DNA from: Ctenosaura bakeri
Lineage: Eukaryota; Chordata; Lepidosauria; Squamata; Iguanidae
Direction: 5' to 3'
Length of the DNA: 64,000 nucleotides
NCBI GenBank assembly: GCA_948474755.1
Contig: CAOLHI010002501.1
Span: forward strand, 62,001 to 126,000
In this document: one piece after another, positions 1-13,182 of the stretch
Numbering within the stretch: position 1 is the stretch's first letter
How the letters are laid out: every line of letters starts with the position of its first letter
Notes under the pieces: generated by a model
Database searches by the model: none
What the model saw: only the letters and a program-made list of their open reading frames with translations
What the model was told of the DNA's origin: nothing
Program-made: the position numbers and the translations under genes

Positions 1-1588
1 AGGAATTCTGCAGCACTAGCGAACAGGGAACTGACAGATGATGCATCCAACCTTCGCTCACTAGTGATTTGTAGTTCAACAAGGACAAGGGCACTACAGA
101 GGTCCCTGTTTCCACTCATTGCATCATGGCTTAGTGGTGGAAGGGGGCTGGACACATCATCCTTCAGCATCTTGCCCACCAGGGCTTCAAAAGTCCTTCA
201 CTTGGCACAGCTGCCTGCCTTTTAAGGTGGGTTTTAGGAGGCCAGACTGGGAGACAGAGTACAGCTATGGCACCATAGCTGCATGCCTCATGCAGATCTT
301 GGCTCTCTTTTACAATGCCAGGGTCCAAACCCTTCTGCCCTCCCTTGTGAAAATGGTCTGACTATGCCACTACAGGCCATCAACCCACTGGAGTGTGATA
401 CAGGGTCCCATGGGAAACCTAGCATGAGTTTTTTTCCTTCTTTAGCCCATGCAACAAATTCCACCAAACCTTATCAATTACCAGCTGAGAGACAGATAAG
501 AAGAACAACTAAGTGATACCTCAAACACCAAATCATGTGTCCGTGGTCAGGACTAATTGATACCAATGAGAACATGAGATTTAGCCATGAGAATGGAAAG
601 CCAGTGATGGCATTAACCCAGAGCTGTCCCTGAATTGCCAACCCCAGGATTCCCTTGAGAGGAGAAATGGCAGTCAAAGTGCAATCAGAATGCTATAATT
701 GTGCAGTGCGGAAGGGCCCTTGGAATCCCGCATCAAGAGCCTGACACATGCCAGAAATTCTCCTGAAATAGGGAGACTGGCCAGTCTACATAGCAATGTA
801 ACTAAAACTCACAAGTCACACAGTGAGCAAAATAACATGTTACTTAAAGGATTGTCTAGTTAACCGTAACAAGTTACCAGGGGATAAATTTGTGGAATAT
901 CTTTTTTTTTAAAAAAAGGAACAACGGCTCTAGTTTTGCAAGCAGAAAAAGGGCTATGCAATGCAGAGCAAAATATCCTGAAAATTAGCTGGTCTGGAAT
1001 GCTGTAAGTTGCAAGCATCTCCCCTGTTAAAAAGTGTACAACTATGTGATCATTCTCCCCAGTGTTGTTAAACATTCGTCTTTTGTTTGAGAAATGTTGA
1101 CTTCTTATGTTACAATGTGCATGACTAATTTTACTCTCGCTGCCAAGAAAATGGGAAGGGACGTGTCAGCGAAAATACAGATTAAACCTGGAGCTGAACT
1201 TTAGCAATCTGTGCACATACATTTGTGAAGGCCAATGCCTGCGTAACAATAAAGTTTGGTTCTGCGTAGGTGTGCAAAACCAGATCTGAATAGATAGGTG
1301 TCCAGAAACTCACGGCATAACCTTCTTCCTGGTACTGAAAATGAACAAACCAGGCAGTTGTGTACTTGTCATCATTTCAGGCATCAGCCCTGCCAAAGCA
1401 GGGAGTTCAAAAGGACGTCCTTCCTAAACAGCAGACCTGCAAAGCTGTGAATTCTTAGCTGCTGTAACCCTGTTGATGTCCAACAGCGATGTAAATTCCC
1501 TTACACAGGGAGTTGCACTTTTTAGCTTTCTTCTTCCTCCTTCCATTTCCCCCTTTGTCCTTTGCTTGCTTCAGTTGCTGCAAACTAA
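1..1588. other. Intergenic stretch, no gene seen
   Basis: No exon or long open frame is recognisable. A decayed half copy of the foldback MITE lies at about 625-715, with a GGATTCC-like segment and an end reading GTGCAGTGCGGAAG. The rest is AT-rich unique-looking sequence. Confidence 0.5.
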
Positions 1589-1785
1589 GGCCATTTCCAC
1601 ACCACATTTTTATCCCACTTTTGACCTCCTGTGGAATTCTGGGGTTTGTAGTTTACTGAGGAGGCCCAAGAGCTCTCTGGTTGAGAATCCTAAAGACCCC
1701 TCCCTAAACTGCAAACCCCAGGATTCCATAGGATGTTGAAAGTGGAATAAGAGCACTCTAACAGTGCAGTGCGGAAATGGCCTTA
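1589..1785. mobile_element. Foldback MITE, long form
   Basis: It opens with GGCCATTTCCACACC and closes with GTGCGGAAATGGCC, with the internal AAGAGCTCTCTGG segment of the long form. The inner arms TGGAATTCTGGGGTTTG and CAAACCCCAGGATTCCA are inverted to each other. Confidence 0.75.
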
Positions 1786-3922
1786 GTTTTCCCCTGTTAA
1801 ATGTTGGAGGGTATGATATGTTGCAAGGAACTTGTATAAATTTGGAGGGTGGAGCAATACTGTTTATAGATCCTCCCCCTGCTCCAACTATTACCTCCAA
1901 GAACAAACTATATAACAAGGCTACAAACACAGGGAACAGATTCCACATCAAACCCAGATGGCAACCCAGACTGTCTCCATGTTCTATTCTGGCAATATTG
2001 CTACGCCAGGAATTAATAATGTCACCCACAACATCAGCAGTTCATTCATTGGCTCATCTTCCAGCGTAATGTATGCCGCCATCTGCCAGCAATGTCCTTC
2101 GTTAGTCTGTATCGGACAAATGAGCCAGTCTCTACACCCAAGGATAAATGGGCAAAAATCTGACATCAGAAAGGGCAGGACTGAAGTGACGACGACAACA
2201 TCTGCAGGCGAACATTTCAGCCTCCAGGACGCTCCGTCATTGTCATTCCTGACCCAGAATTGGGTAAGGGCTCGTCCTCAGATGAAGACTCTAATGCCAC
2301 CAACTCCATTCGGCAGACTCTCCGGTACACTCTGGGTGGATTCCTTTTGCTGTCTTGCATGTGGAAGCAATGAGACATTTTTTATCTGATGCAGAATGTC
2401 CAAAGTTGCATACCTTCCCACATCTCACGGATGAAACCTTGGATGCCAAGCGACATCAGAGTGGTCAAGATGGCAAAACATATTGAGGAGGATGAAGAGG
2501 CAAGCCAGGAGGGGCTGCGGCAGTGTGCTTTTGCCAAAGCCTAAAGGGAAGGGCAAGATTCTGGTTCCTCCCATCCTCTCCCCCCTCCCCAGTTAATGGA
2601 TTGCAAACTACTTTTGCACTTTGAACCCAGTTTGCAGCAACCAAAGTAAACGAAGGACAAAGTGGGAATGTGGGAGAAGACACCGGGACATTTTAAAAGC
2701 AGCTGGAAAAGTGTGATGGCAAAGGATGGGTCAGGACTGTCCCTGCAGAATCGAGCATGCCATCAAAACATGGATTTCCCGTATCAAATACATGCAGCTG
2801 CTTCTGTTGGGGAATTTATCGTCTGCACAACTCAGGATGCCTGCCGTGAGGGGCCAGCTGGCTGGCCTCTCCCTAAACTGCAAACCCCAGGATTCCATAG
2901 CATGTTGAAAGTGGAATCATAGCGCTATAACAGTCTCGTGCGGAAATGGTCTATGATACACCAGAACCCTGAGATAGAGTGGCTGTCAGCGTTTGGTGCT
3001 TGGAGAGCTGTTGGAACCACAATTTTGGGGTGGTTGCCCACTACTGCTTTGGCACTTGCGTCCACTTCCTCTCGGTGCCCACCGATGGTGACTGCGTTAT
3101 CCTGCTGTTGCCAGTTGTCCCTGTTGCATGTCTGCAGTGCAACAAAGGCTTCTTGGTACACAGATCCAGAAGGGGAGCCTCGGCAATCTGTGATGTACAG
3201 AATAGCTCCGAGTTCAACCAGCTGAGCTTAGAGGTTTCAAAAGTTTTATTCAGGAACATTGAAGAAACAACAGTACATCTTGGCATTACCGGAATAAAGG
3301 AATATTGGATTTGCAGTGCTATATAAACTATTCCATTTCAAAGTTAGTGTGCACTAATATCCCATTTGATGGTTTACCCAAACAACACACTTCCCAGGCT
3401 TCCTGGCTTCCTCCCATTTTCCCACTCAGCTTGCTAACCATCCAGCCTTGCAGCCGTGTCTGCTTATTGTCCTACCACAGGTCGTTACAATAACATTTCC
3501 GTGTTCCCAGCTCACCCAGCCATCAAGGGATCCCGTCGTCCCCACCTACATAGCAAAGCACACATTGTTTCAAAGAGGAGAGTCACACACGAAAGCCAAC
3601 GAGTGAGTAGATTGGGGTAAGCAGTTACAATGGGCAGAGCAATGGGTTCCTCCGGGGTCCACTTGAGTCTGGAAAACCAAAAACATACAGTCAGTTCCCA
3701 CCCGGATCCTCTCCCAGTCTCCCTCTGCATAACTCAAAGTGAAGAACCAGACCCTTAAAACCGGCTAAAGTTACATCAAAACCCACAGAATTTGAAAACA
3801 AAAGAGCAAAACCTTCTCCTTCCTTGCATTATTCTGGGATTCTCTTGGCTAGTCCCAGCTAGAACAAACCCATTCAACAACATATCAACGCATAGGCAAA
3901 TGCCATTAATTCAATGGGTATA
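1786..3922. other. Intergenic, one MITE half copy
   Basis: No gene seen. The right half of a foldback MITE lies at about 2866-2951, ending GTCTCGTGCGGAAATGG. Short open frames around 2979-3326 have no recognisable domain. Confidence 0.5.
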
Positions 3923-4138
3923 CAGTTGGCCCTCCATATCTGCAGATTCTGTATTCACGGATTCAACTAACCATGGCTTGAAAATATTTTTTTAAAAAAT
4001 CCAAAAAGCAAACTGATTTTGCCATTTTAAAATAAGGGAGACATGTTACTACATTAATGTGCAAAATGGGACTTGAGCATCCACAAAATTTGGTATCCGT
4101 GGGGGAACCAAAGCCTAGAGGATTCCAAGGGCCTACAG
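3923..4138. mobile_element. Tigger/pogo-type MITE
   Basis: It starts CAGTTGGCCCTCCATATCTG and ends in the inverse (CCAAGGGCCTACAG), flanked by TA on both sides (3921-3922 and 4139-4140), the mark of Tc1/mariner-superfamily insertion. The inner GATTCTGTATTCACGGATTC segment resembles vertebrate Tigger-type repeats. No transposase is encoded. Confidence 0.7.
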
Positions 4139-4157
4139 TACTCTGTTCAGAACTAAA

Positions 4158-4350
4158 GGCCATTTCCGCACTACTCTATTATAGTGCGATGATTCCACTT
4201 TCAACGTCCTATGGAATCCTGGGGTTTGCAGTTTAGGGAGTGGCCTCAAAGGCCAACCTCAAAGGCCCCTCCTGAAACTGCAAACCCCAGGATTCCATAG
4301 GACACTGAAAGTGGAATAATAGCGCTATAACCATCTAGTTCAGAAATGTT
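4158..4350. mobile_element. Foldback MITE
   Basis: It opens with GGCCATTTCCGCACTAC and has paired inner arms TGGAATCCTGGGGTTTG and CAAACCCCAGGATTCCA. The right end is degraded (TTCAGAAATGTT). It lies 19 bp from the Tigger-type MITE. Confidence 0.75.
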
Positions 4351-7300
4351 CTCCTCTCTCCAGTGTGTTCCCCTGTACCTACCACATCAGCCCCATATTG
4401 CAGGCCAGGGGCCTGGGAGAATCTCCTTTGAAGTGGGCTTTATGGACCTGTGTGGTATGGATCCCTCCCTGCCAAGCACTCCATATAGCTCTCGTTGTGC
4501 CCGTGCTGATCCAGGCTGGGGTGAGGGAGCTGAATGCAAAGCTGGTTCTTCCAGGCAGTGGGAACACTGCTGGCGAGAGAAAGGGCTTGCTGCCCCTTTA
4601 AGTCTCATCCTCTGTCTGACGAGGCTCTGATGAATGGGGAATTGACGGAGGCCCCTTGGCAGCTGTCGGGCTTGGAACGGGCTGAGACATTTCCTTTGTC
4701 CTGTGGAAATGTGGTCGTGCACAGCGGGAGGGGCCCTTCTAGGAGAAGGGGAGCTCCGGCGCTGCATGGCCTCTCATGCGCAGATGCGCCTACGTGTTTT
4801 GGTGAGCATGCATTGCAGCCTTCGCTGTATGCAGTTGTTTCACGAGGGTTTTCACTTGTTTGTGCTTATCTGGGAACATGTGCGTTTGTGCTGTATGAAT
4901 ACAGGGCAGCACAAGGAGGCTGAGAAGGAAACTGCAGGTCTTCATCCATACATGCTTTGTTGTATATTTGCAGCTATGCAATTCTGTGCACAAAGCACGT
5001 ATGTGCATGTTTGATCAGATTGGAGGTATATGTCCCTGATGGCAACAACACAACCAGTCTTGTGGTTACATTCTGTCAAGTCAGCTATGAAGGCAGTTGT
5101 TTTTGTGTGTTTCCTCCTGCACCACATGTCCACTGAGCTGCTTTTCTCTCTATCATCTTTCTTCACTGGTTCAGCTTCCACAACAATAGACAGAAATTGG
5201 AAATATTATAGCATAGGTGACCCTGACTTTGGTATTCACTGGTTCCACAGATAATGCTCATAAATCTACTTTGCTTCATTTATGTAAGTAAACACACATT
5301 AATGTACATGGATATATGATGCATTGTTTCTGGGAAGAGATGTCCTGGAGCTGAAAGATTCCAGGGAGCTCACAGGAGGCTCTGATCCTAGTATACAACG
5401 CTTAAGAAAGTTACAAAATTCTTTGCAACAGAGTTTACTGGGAATGAGAGGGACTGGGGTTCAGCTGCTGAAACATCAAATGTTACCTTTCACCCTAAAA
5501 CTGCCACTGGTCCCATACCTTTTGCATGGGTGGCACAATGGCATGGCAGGCACAGGCAGCTGGAGAGATCTTTGGGGTCCAGCCACAACTGCTGAGGCAC
5601 CTTGTAACCACAAGAGTGCTGCAGAGGTCATTCCCCTCCCTTCCCACCATCTCCAGTGCCTTGGAAATGCTTTGGTCGGCTGCTGCCAGGCTGCAAAGGC
5701 AGGTTTTGGAAGTCGTGTTTCATCGTTAACGACAGCAAACACAAATGCCCGGCAGTTACGAGACTGTAAGTCCATCTTACGATCTCGTAACTGCTGAACG
5801 GGACGGCAGGCTGATGGTTTTATATAATGAGACTTCTGGTTTAGTGATGTATTGTTTTTATCTACGCTTTTAAATCAATGTTTTATACCGTTTAATTCTA
5901 TAGACAGTCTAATGTTAATGTTTTGTATGTTTTTTAGCTATATGCTTTTTTTATTTGTATTTCTTCTGAGCATTGTTATTGTGTGCTAGACTGATTGTTT
6001 CGGGGCAAAAAAAATTGCTCTCAGATTTCCCAAATTGCTGCAAAAAGATGTCAAAATGTCATGTCTGAGCTTTAACTCCTCCCTACAAGGATACCAAAAA
6101 TGGACAAAGATGCCAAAAAGAAAGTTAAATCCAGAATTGAAATGCAAATTCTGTTTTGTGTGTGTGTGTGTGTGTGTCAGTGTGGCCTGGCAAAGTGGTA
6201 CAGGGTGAAAATTGGGCCCTGGCTTGGCACAGCTTCCCACTCCAATGAGTGGCTACCCCACAGCTCCTCTGGTGGGGATGGATTACAGCTCCATTCAGGG
6301 AACAGGCCCCGGCTGGCTTAACAGGGTCATGTTATGCAAAGGGAAGAAAATGGCTGCAATTTCTCTACTGCTGCATAATTGACCCTGGGTATATGAGGGT
6401 TATAGCACACCAGCCTGTTGTCTCACAGCAATCATGTTGTTTGAGCAAATGGAAACATAGCGGCATGGAAACAATCACTTTCACACCTTCCCAGCAATAG
6501 CATGAAGATGATGTTGCTTTAGTGATGCTCATCCATGCAATCCATCTTCCATGCCATCTTCCATCCTGAGCTGGCCTTCCTAACCGGCCCTTTTCGCATG
6601 CCATTTGCCATGTGAAAGGGCCCCTGGAGTGCCGCGCGACGGCGAGGAGTGGTCCACACGATGCAGTCACAATTGTGTGATGCTCCAGGGGCTAGCAGGT
6701 GCTGATTGTGCACTATTTCATTTTCGGCTTTAATCTGAAAATGGTGTGGATTGTGCATTGCTCTGGGACCCCGCAAACACTTGCCGTGTGTGCAGAGCTC
6801 CGGAGCTGCGGTGGTCATGCTTCCTGCCCCAGTGCAGCCTGGGAAAATCCCAGGCTGCACTGCGGAAGGAAGAGGAGGGGTGCTTGTGCGAGCCGGCGGC
6901 AGCTGTGGAGCTGAAGCAATGGGGACGCCAGAGCTTCTCGCAAGAGGCTGCTGGCATGATCCCCGCACCCCAGCTCTGCAAAAAGGTGAGTTGCGGAAAG
7001 GGCCCAAGTCTGCCTTAAGTAGGACATGCACACTCTTGATTTTCGCTTTTCTTCTGCAATTGCAAAATTGTGCAGTTTTGCTCCTTCTCATTCATACCAG
7101 AAGCAATAGTTGAGCAGCAGCAATGTTGGGGCCATTAACATGTTTTCCTCGTTAAGTGAAAAGATCCAATCTAATAACAGCGGAAATGTAATGCAGCAAG
7201 GGGAGAGTTGCAAGTCACGATGTTGTGGGATAAAGATAGATCAAACACAGAACTAAGCCAGGGCAGTTGTGCAACAAACCTGTTGTGTGATAAAGCCCCC

Positions 7301-7590
7301 GTCACCATTGGGAGTTGGCAATGTTCTGCTGTTCAGATTCCCCAAAGCCCTGCCTTACACTGGCAGCCTTCCTGCCCAGCCACTTCAGTAGGCAGTCCCC
7401 TTTCACACGTATCTCTGTATCCTTAAGGACTAGAAACTTGGGCACGCAAGACCACCTTCCATACTGCCTTTAGTTCTCCTGCCCAGCTGCAATAGACTTC
7501 ATAAAAGCTCTGATTCTAGCACAGTGGACAGCCACACCCTTTCTTCCATGTGCTGGGGCACATGTCTGTGCTTCACAACTTTCCAATAGC
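4351..7590. other. Intergenic, no gene seen
   Basis: It contains a short (GT)n tract at 6157-6177 and a GC-rich patch at about 6600-6990 with overlapping short frames on both strands that resemble no protein. The A/T-rich stretch at 5820-5990 looks like an old LINE tail. Confidence 0.45.
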
Positions 7591-7971
7591 CAGAATCTGC
7601 TTGTGTTCCCGCACCGGTGTAAGTTTTCATATACATGCAGCGCACTCTTTTGGCTGTTGTGTACATTCAGTTCATGGTTGTGTATGTGCAGGTCCATGAG
7701 TGCAACCAGTTCACAGTCCAGTTGTTCGTCTAGGAGGAAGAATGGCCATAGAATCTACTGAATTCACCTTTATGTGGCTCTCCATTCCACAAAGGTGAAT
7801 TCAGTAGATTCTATGGCCATTCTTCCTCCTAGACGAACAACTGGACTGTGAACTGGTTGCACTCATGGACCTGCACGTACACAACCATGAACTGAATGTA
7901 CACAACAGCCAAAAGAGTGTGCTGCATGTATATGAAAACTTACACTGGTGCGGGAACACAAGCAGATTCTG
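7591..7971. repeat. Long inverted repeat, arms about 186 bp, 9-bp loop
   Basis: The left arm 7591-7777 is nearly the exact reverse complement of 7787-7971, with a loop of about 9 bases. I count only a few single-base differences and a 2-base gap near the loop. No short terminal duplication is evident, and it matches neither palindromic family seen elsewhere. A CR1 fragment starts within 20 bp of its right edge. Confidence 0.9.
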
Positions 7972-7984
7972 AGGCCTGGAGACC

Positions 7985-8400
7985 ATGAAACCCTGTGAGG
8001 AGCAGCTTAATTAGCTGGGTATGTTTAGCCTGGAGTAGAGAAAGTTAAGAGGTGACATGACAGGCATGTTTAAATATCTGAAGGAATGTCATATGGAGGA
8101 TGGAGCAAGCCTGTTTTCTGCTGTTCCAGATGCTAGGACACAGAGCAATGGATTCAAAGGTTAGGAAAAGAGATTCCATCTAAACATCAGGAAGAACTTC
8201 CTGGTGGCAAGAGCAGTCTGACTGTGGAATATGCTGCCTTGGAGTGTGATGGAGTCTCCTTCATTGGAGGTTTATAAACAGATGCTGGATGGCCAATGGG
8301 CCTCTTCCAGGATTGCTTTAGCTTCTATTCCTGGACTCGATGGCCCTTGCAAACCAACTCTAGGATAGAATCCCATCTCTAGGATTCTCTGTCCCTCTTT
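7985..8400 (+). mobile_element. CR1-like LINE, 3' end of ORF2
   Basis: Broken translation in the plus frames gives GDMTGMFKYLKECHMEDGAS, LFSAVPDAR and RFHLNIRK, the hallmark end of CR1 ORF2. It is followed by the CTGGACTCGATGGCCCTTGC-like tail and TCTAGGATTCTCT. The copy is truncated at 5' and non-functional. Confidence 0.8.
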
Positions 8401-8807
8401 GTGTGCATGGCTGCCTTCTAATCTTGGCCAAACGACAGTTAGTCTCACTTCAGCTGCCAGTGTCAGGGAACCAGTCCTGAATCTCAGGCCAGGGAGCAGC
8501 TAAATGAACTTTCCCTTCCTCTAACCCTTGCCTGATCCAAGAACTGATAGCCTGCAGGAAGAGGAGGAAGGACATGATGTCACCAGTTGCGCGTGTACAC
8601 TTGCAAATGTAGTCACTCCTTCCGGGAGGCCCCCTCTTTCTGATCTACCTTGGCGTCCATCACCCTAACCAGGTTCCAGGGATCACTGCAATTAACCCGT
8701 TTCAGACTTCCCCAGAAGGCAAAAAAGTGCCCATAGGTTGTGATATATGTTGCTATCGGTCTTAATTTCAGTGTCCAAATAATGTTTCTGTTGTCCTAGA
8801 CTTTGTC

Positions 8808-8965
8808 ATTGTTGTTGAATGCATTCAAGTCATTTCTGACTTGTGGAAGCCCTAAGGCAAACTAATCATAGGGTTTTCTTGGCAAGATTTGTGTGGAGGA
8901 GCTTTGCCTTTGCCTTCCACTGTGAGGCTGAGACAGTGTGACTTGCCCAAGGTCAACAGCTTTAA
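8808..8965 (-). mobile_element. Sauria-type SINE, antisense
   Basis: The segment TTCAAGTCATTTCTGACTTG, then GGGTTTTCTTGGCAAGATTT and GCTGAGACAGTGTGACTTGC, is the reverse complement of the common lizard tRNA-derived SINE with Bov-B-like tail. The tRNA-like head is lost. Confidence 0.7.
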
Positions 8966-11900
8966 TATTGATGGAAAGTTGAAACTTTAGTATTCAATGA
9001 TATTTCTTCACACTTCAGGATCTTGTCCAGTTCCTTCATAGCTGTCCTTCCAAGTCCTGGTCTTCTGATTTCTTGACTGTTGTCTCAGTTCTGATTCATG
9101 ACAGAGCCAGGGCATGGAAAATCCTGAACTATTGCAATGTCTTCATTATCTGATTTAAAATTAAGGCCTACACATGTATAAAGTCCTCTACAGAAGAGGC
9201 TGGCCATTTTTGTTTGATGCAGAAGTCTATATTCAGCTGAAGGCTGTGGAAGGAGAGTTGTGCAAGTGTTCTCACCGTGCATTGCACAAAAGTGCATTGC
9301 GATTGTGCATGTCACATTGCCTTGCACATTCAGTCGCACAGCATTGCAATGCACTAATCACAATTGTCACACAAGCCCATCAGTGTGAAGTTACACTCCA
9401 TCTCCTTGGTATACGGTCTTGGCTGTCTTTTTCTGAGGAGGGTTTACAGCTCCCAGAATCCCTCAACCAGCATGTTTGTGAGAGTTATAGTCCAAAACAT
9501 AACATTTCCAAGTTCTGAGATTTTCCATCTTGTGTACCAAAATTGCTTGAACTAATCTTGTTTGGAAACTAAGTTGGCAAGAGCTTGTTTTGACACAGCC
9601 TCCAGATCTTCAGATTTTTATCAAAACTGCCATTTTGTGAGGTGTCTTAGACCAGCTTCACCACACGCTTCCCACATTCTGCATGGTACCATGGCTTTCC
9701 TCCACAATGCTGTGTACTTTGCCATGGCATTAGTAACTAGACTTTAAAAAAAAACATTCTTGAGTGCTTATCACCCAGGATTACAGCAAATATTTACTTG
9801 TCAGGGAGACAGGGTATGCCGCTCCTGGTTTAAGTCCATGCAGGGCCAACCAGTGGCGCAGAAAACATTGTAAACTGATTCAGAACTCATGCACAGATAC
9901 CAGCCAAGAGCCTGACAAATCTGTAACACTGCCCTGTTGCGTCCCTAAAACATGGACTAGAGAGCTTCCGGTTTGCCTGGAAATCTCATGCTGACAGTTT
10001 TAGCTCTGGAACAGGTTGGAACCATAATGAAAAGAGTACTTCTGAGCATATGCAGGGTGTCACTCCTTGCCGCTGGCTGCCATATACAAGGAATTTGGCA
10101 GGAAAAAGACCAAGAAACAGGACAGCTAGCATTACATTGGGATTCAGAGGCTGGCCTGCAACTAGCTAAAGTCCAGACTAAGGGAAGTGTCCAGCAGTAT
10201 CCAGCAGTGTCCAGACTTAGGGAAGCAAAAGAAACAGCCTGGGGGCCGGATACGGTCTCAGGGCTGCACGTTGCCCATCCCTCTGCTTCAGCCTTTCAGC
10301 CTTTTGGGGAACGGTTCCTTTCATTCATGGCGCTGAGGCCTGGGCTGGAAATGGGTGGGACGAGGGCACAGCAAAGCAAGCACAAGGGGCTTCCGGGTGG
10401 GTGGCAGAGCCCGAGGAAGGAAGCTGACGTTGCTCCATTCCTCAAGGCTGAGAGGAAAGTGTGGATGGCCCATGAGTGCGCTCATCCTCCCCTCTGGTTG
10501 CGCCAAACATTGTCGGCCCGTGAGTCTCCTTCCTGGCACAAGGGGCTGCATTGTGGCATCTGGCCCCTCCCGGGCATGTCCGCACGGGCTGCATTTTGCC
10601 CTCGCAAGTTTGGAGGGTGAGTCACCCCACCCGGAGTCATGAACTCAGCCCCAGCCGGTCCCCACTCACGGCGTAAAGCCGGAAACACTGTTGACACAAT
10701 AAAACAAACTTGGCATATTCCCCACTGGCTGGGCCAGAAAAAAGCTGCAGAACCTGAAGCGGACATCAGGAATTGCAGGGTCACAACTGGGGCCGGTCAG
10801 GGAGAAGTTGCGCTGCTTGTGGAAACACCCAAAGAGACATTCCCAGGCGCTTTTGACCACACAGCCAAGGAAAGAGAGGATTTGATGCATTTCCTCTTAA
10901 GAAATTAAATTTAAAACAGATCTCAGATCTCAAGTCTCAAGAAAATACTCGAGGTTCCAACATTCAGATCCTCTGCTGGCTAGAGATTCTGGATGATGTA
11001 TTCCCCCTCACCAAGGGTAACTTTTCCTAGCTCTGCAAAAGCCACTGGCATGTGTGGAGTCCCCCATCTATGGCACCAGGAATATGAATCAAACGGAGGA
11101 TTCGTCCTTTTCCTGCAACCACGTTCCACTCTGCTGCTGTAATAAAATCCTGTTTACTTTGCAAGCGGAGTCCAACCAGGGCACATCCAGCTGCACCCCG
11201 TTCCCTAGCACCCGGCCCTATCTGGAGGGGCCATGGGGAGGAGAGGGAGAACTGGGGCAGGCTCAGAGGGTGTGATACCTGGGCATTAGGGATGTCAGGA
11301 CAGGGAGAGGGCAAAGGAAGTGGGAGAAGAAATCAGAGCACGGCTGCCTTGGCCCAGGCCCCTCGGAGGCAGGAAATGGGGAGGGGAAGGAAGAGGGGTG
11401 GGTTGAGGTCGGGAAAGCAGCTTGCAAAAATTCCAAGGTCAGCAGGAAGCCCCGGGAATCAGGAGCAGAGATGGGAAAGAGGAAATGGTGATGAGGAGTG
11501 GGCAAGGGGGGCGTTATCTGTTTGAACCACACATGTGCGTTAGATGGGGTGTGCATGTGTGTTTCTGCAAGGAGGGTCGACAGTGAAGTGGGGAAGACAA
11601 AACACTCTGGTACGAGGAGACTGCCGAAACTGTACATAAAAAGTGTAGGGAAAATCTGGCCCTTCTGTTGTATGTGGCCCCCCCAAGCAGCCCCCAAGCG
11701 CACTAGAACCCCCGAGCCTCCCAAAATTAATTCCCAGAGTGGGCAAAAATTTGAAAACAACAACAAAACTTTCCCCCTTTTGCTCGTTTTCCTCCCCCAA
11801 AAACCCTCAGAACCTCTACTGCCAGCAAAACAGTTGAAAATTGGCCAAAATGGAAACCAAAAGTGACATCGTGGTGAAAATGCAAGGATATGGCCCACCA

Positions 11901-12030
11901 AGAGGAAGTCGGAGGGAACACGGACTGCTGTCCCCAGCACATTTGCACCCCCTGCCCCACTTGTGGGATAATGATTATCTCAGCTGAGGGTCATTTCCCA
12001 CCGAGGGATTCAAGTATTAACTGAGACATT
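8966..12030. other. Intergenic, no gene seen
   Basis: Two GC-rich blocks (about 10320-10660 and 11160-11480) hold overlapping frames on both strands, including 225 codons on the minus strand at 11263-11940. Composition is low-complexity and nothing is recognisable. No repeat family was identified in 9065-11970. Confidence 0.45.
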
Positions 12031-12235
12031 GGCCATTTCTGCACTAGACTGTCATATTGCTATTATTCCACTTTCAACATCCTATGGAATCCTGGGGTTT
12101 GCAGTTTAGGGAGGGGCATTCAGAATTCTCAGCCAGAGAGCTCTTGGGCCTCCTTAGGAAACTACAATTCCCAGAATTCCACAGGATGTTGAAAGTGGAA
12201 TAATAGCACTATAACAGTCTAGTGCGGAAATGGCC
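12031..12235. mobile_element. Foldback MITE, long form
   Basis: It opens with GGCCATTTCTGCACTAGAC and closes with GTCTAGTGCGGAAATGGCC. Between the arms lies the long-form core with CTCAGCCAGAGAGCTCTTGG. Confidence 0.85.
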
Positions 12236-12507
12236 AACGTCTCTTCGGGGGTCTGTGTTTTGGCTCAGGTCATTTCCCCCTCCCCTCCCAGTCATTGTGG
12301 AGGCAGGGCGCACCCTCCACTCTGCTCAGGACATCCAAATTCTGGGCTAAATTTACTTCTCCTTACCTGATCTCCCTAAGTAAGTGAGAAGGAATAATCT
12401 CCTTATTTCACCTTGTTCTGGAATCAGCCCCTTAAACTAAAATTTCTCCCTTTCCAAACAGGAAAATAACTTTTTCTCTCTCTCTTTCTTTCTCCTGTGC
12501 TTGAGAG

Positions 12508-12670
12508 TCAGAATGGTGTAGTGGTCTGAGCATTGGGCCATGATGCTTCCCCACCTGGCCATGGAAACCCACTGGGTGACCTTGGGCATGTCACACACTC
12601 TCAGCCCCAGGAAACCTTGCCATAGGTTCGCCATAAGTCAGAAGCAACTTGAGGACACACAACAACAATT
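12508..12670 (+). mobile_element. Sauria-type SINE
   Basis: A tRNA-like head (GAATGGTGTAGTGGTCTGAG) is followed by CCCACTGGGTGACCTTGGGC, CTCTCAGCC, then CGCCATAAGTCAGAAGCAAC and an ACAACAACAA tail. The 3' part matches the Bov-B-derived tail of this SINE type. Confidence 0.8.
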
Positions 12671-12719
12671 GCAAGCAACTGTGGTTAGTAGCAAATGCAT
12701 AACACTTATTAGTTCTTCA

Positions 12720-12935
12720 GCATACTACATTTATAGTATTAGATCACATTTCAACTGCATTGGCAACATCTTGTGGAATCCTGGGATGTGCAGTTCAGTG
12801 AGGTCCAAGAGCTCTCTGGCTGAGAATTCTAATGGGCCCACCCTAAACTGCAAATCCCAGGATTCCATAGGATGTTGGCATGTCAGTTAAAGTGGAATAA
12901 TAACCTTATAACAATGTAGTGTGACAGGGCTCTTA
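12720..12935. mobile_element. Foldback MITE, diverged subtype
   Basis: It has inner arms TGGAATCCTGGGATGTGCAG and CTGCAAATCCCAGGATTCCA, with the GGCAACATC variant next to them and an ending TGTAGTGTGACAGGGC. It differs from the main type in the outer ends. Confidence 0.6.
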
Positions 12936-12960
12936 GTGACATCATCAGGGTGTTATCACC

Positions 12961-13182
12961 AGGGGCCTTTCCACACTATGTAACTATGCCTCTACGATTC
13001 CACTTTAACTGCCATAGTTCTGTTCTGTGGAACCATGGGTTTTGCAATTTAGGGAGGGATATTCAGCAGTCTCAGCCAGAGAGCTCCAGTACCTCCTGAG
13101 ACTGCAAACCTCAGGATTCCATAGGAGGAAGCCACGGTAGATAAAGTGGCATCATAGTGCAATAACTGTGCGCTCCAGAACT
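12961..13182. mobile_element. Foldback MITE, diverged subtype
   Basis: It opens with GGGGCCTTTCCACACTATG. The inner arms are degraded and the core has CTCAGCCAGAGAGCTCC. A CCATAG-containing spacer separates the arms, as in other diverged copies. Confidence 0.6.

Noticed and set aside
11263..11940. A 225-codon minus-strand open frame
   Set aside because: Pro/Ser/Phe-rich composition from a purine-biased strand, no domain, no splice support.
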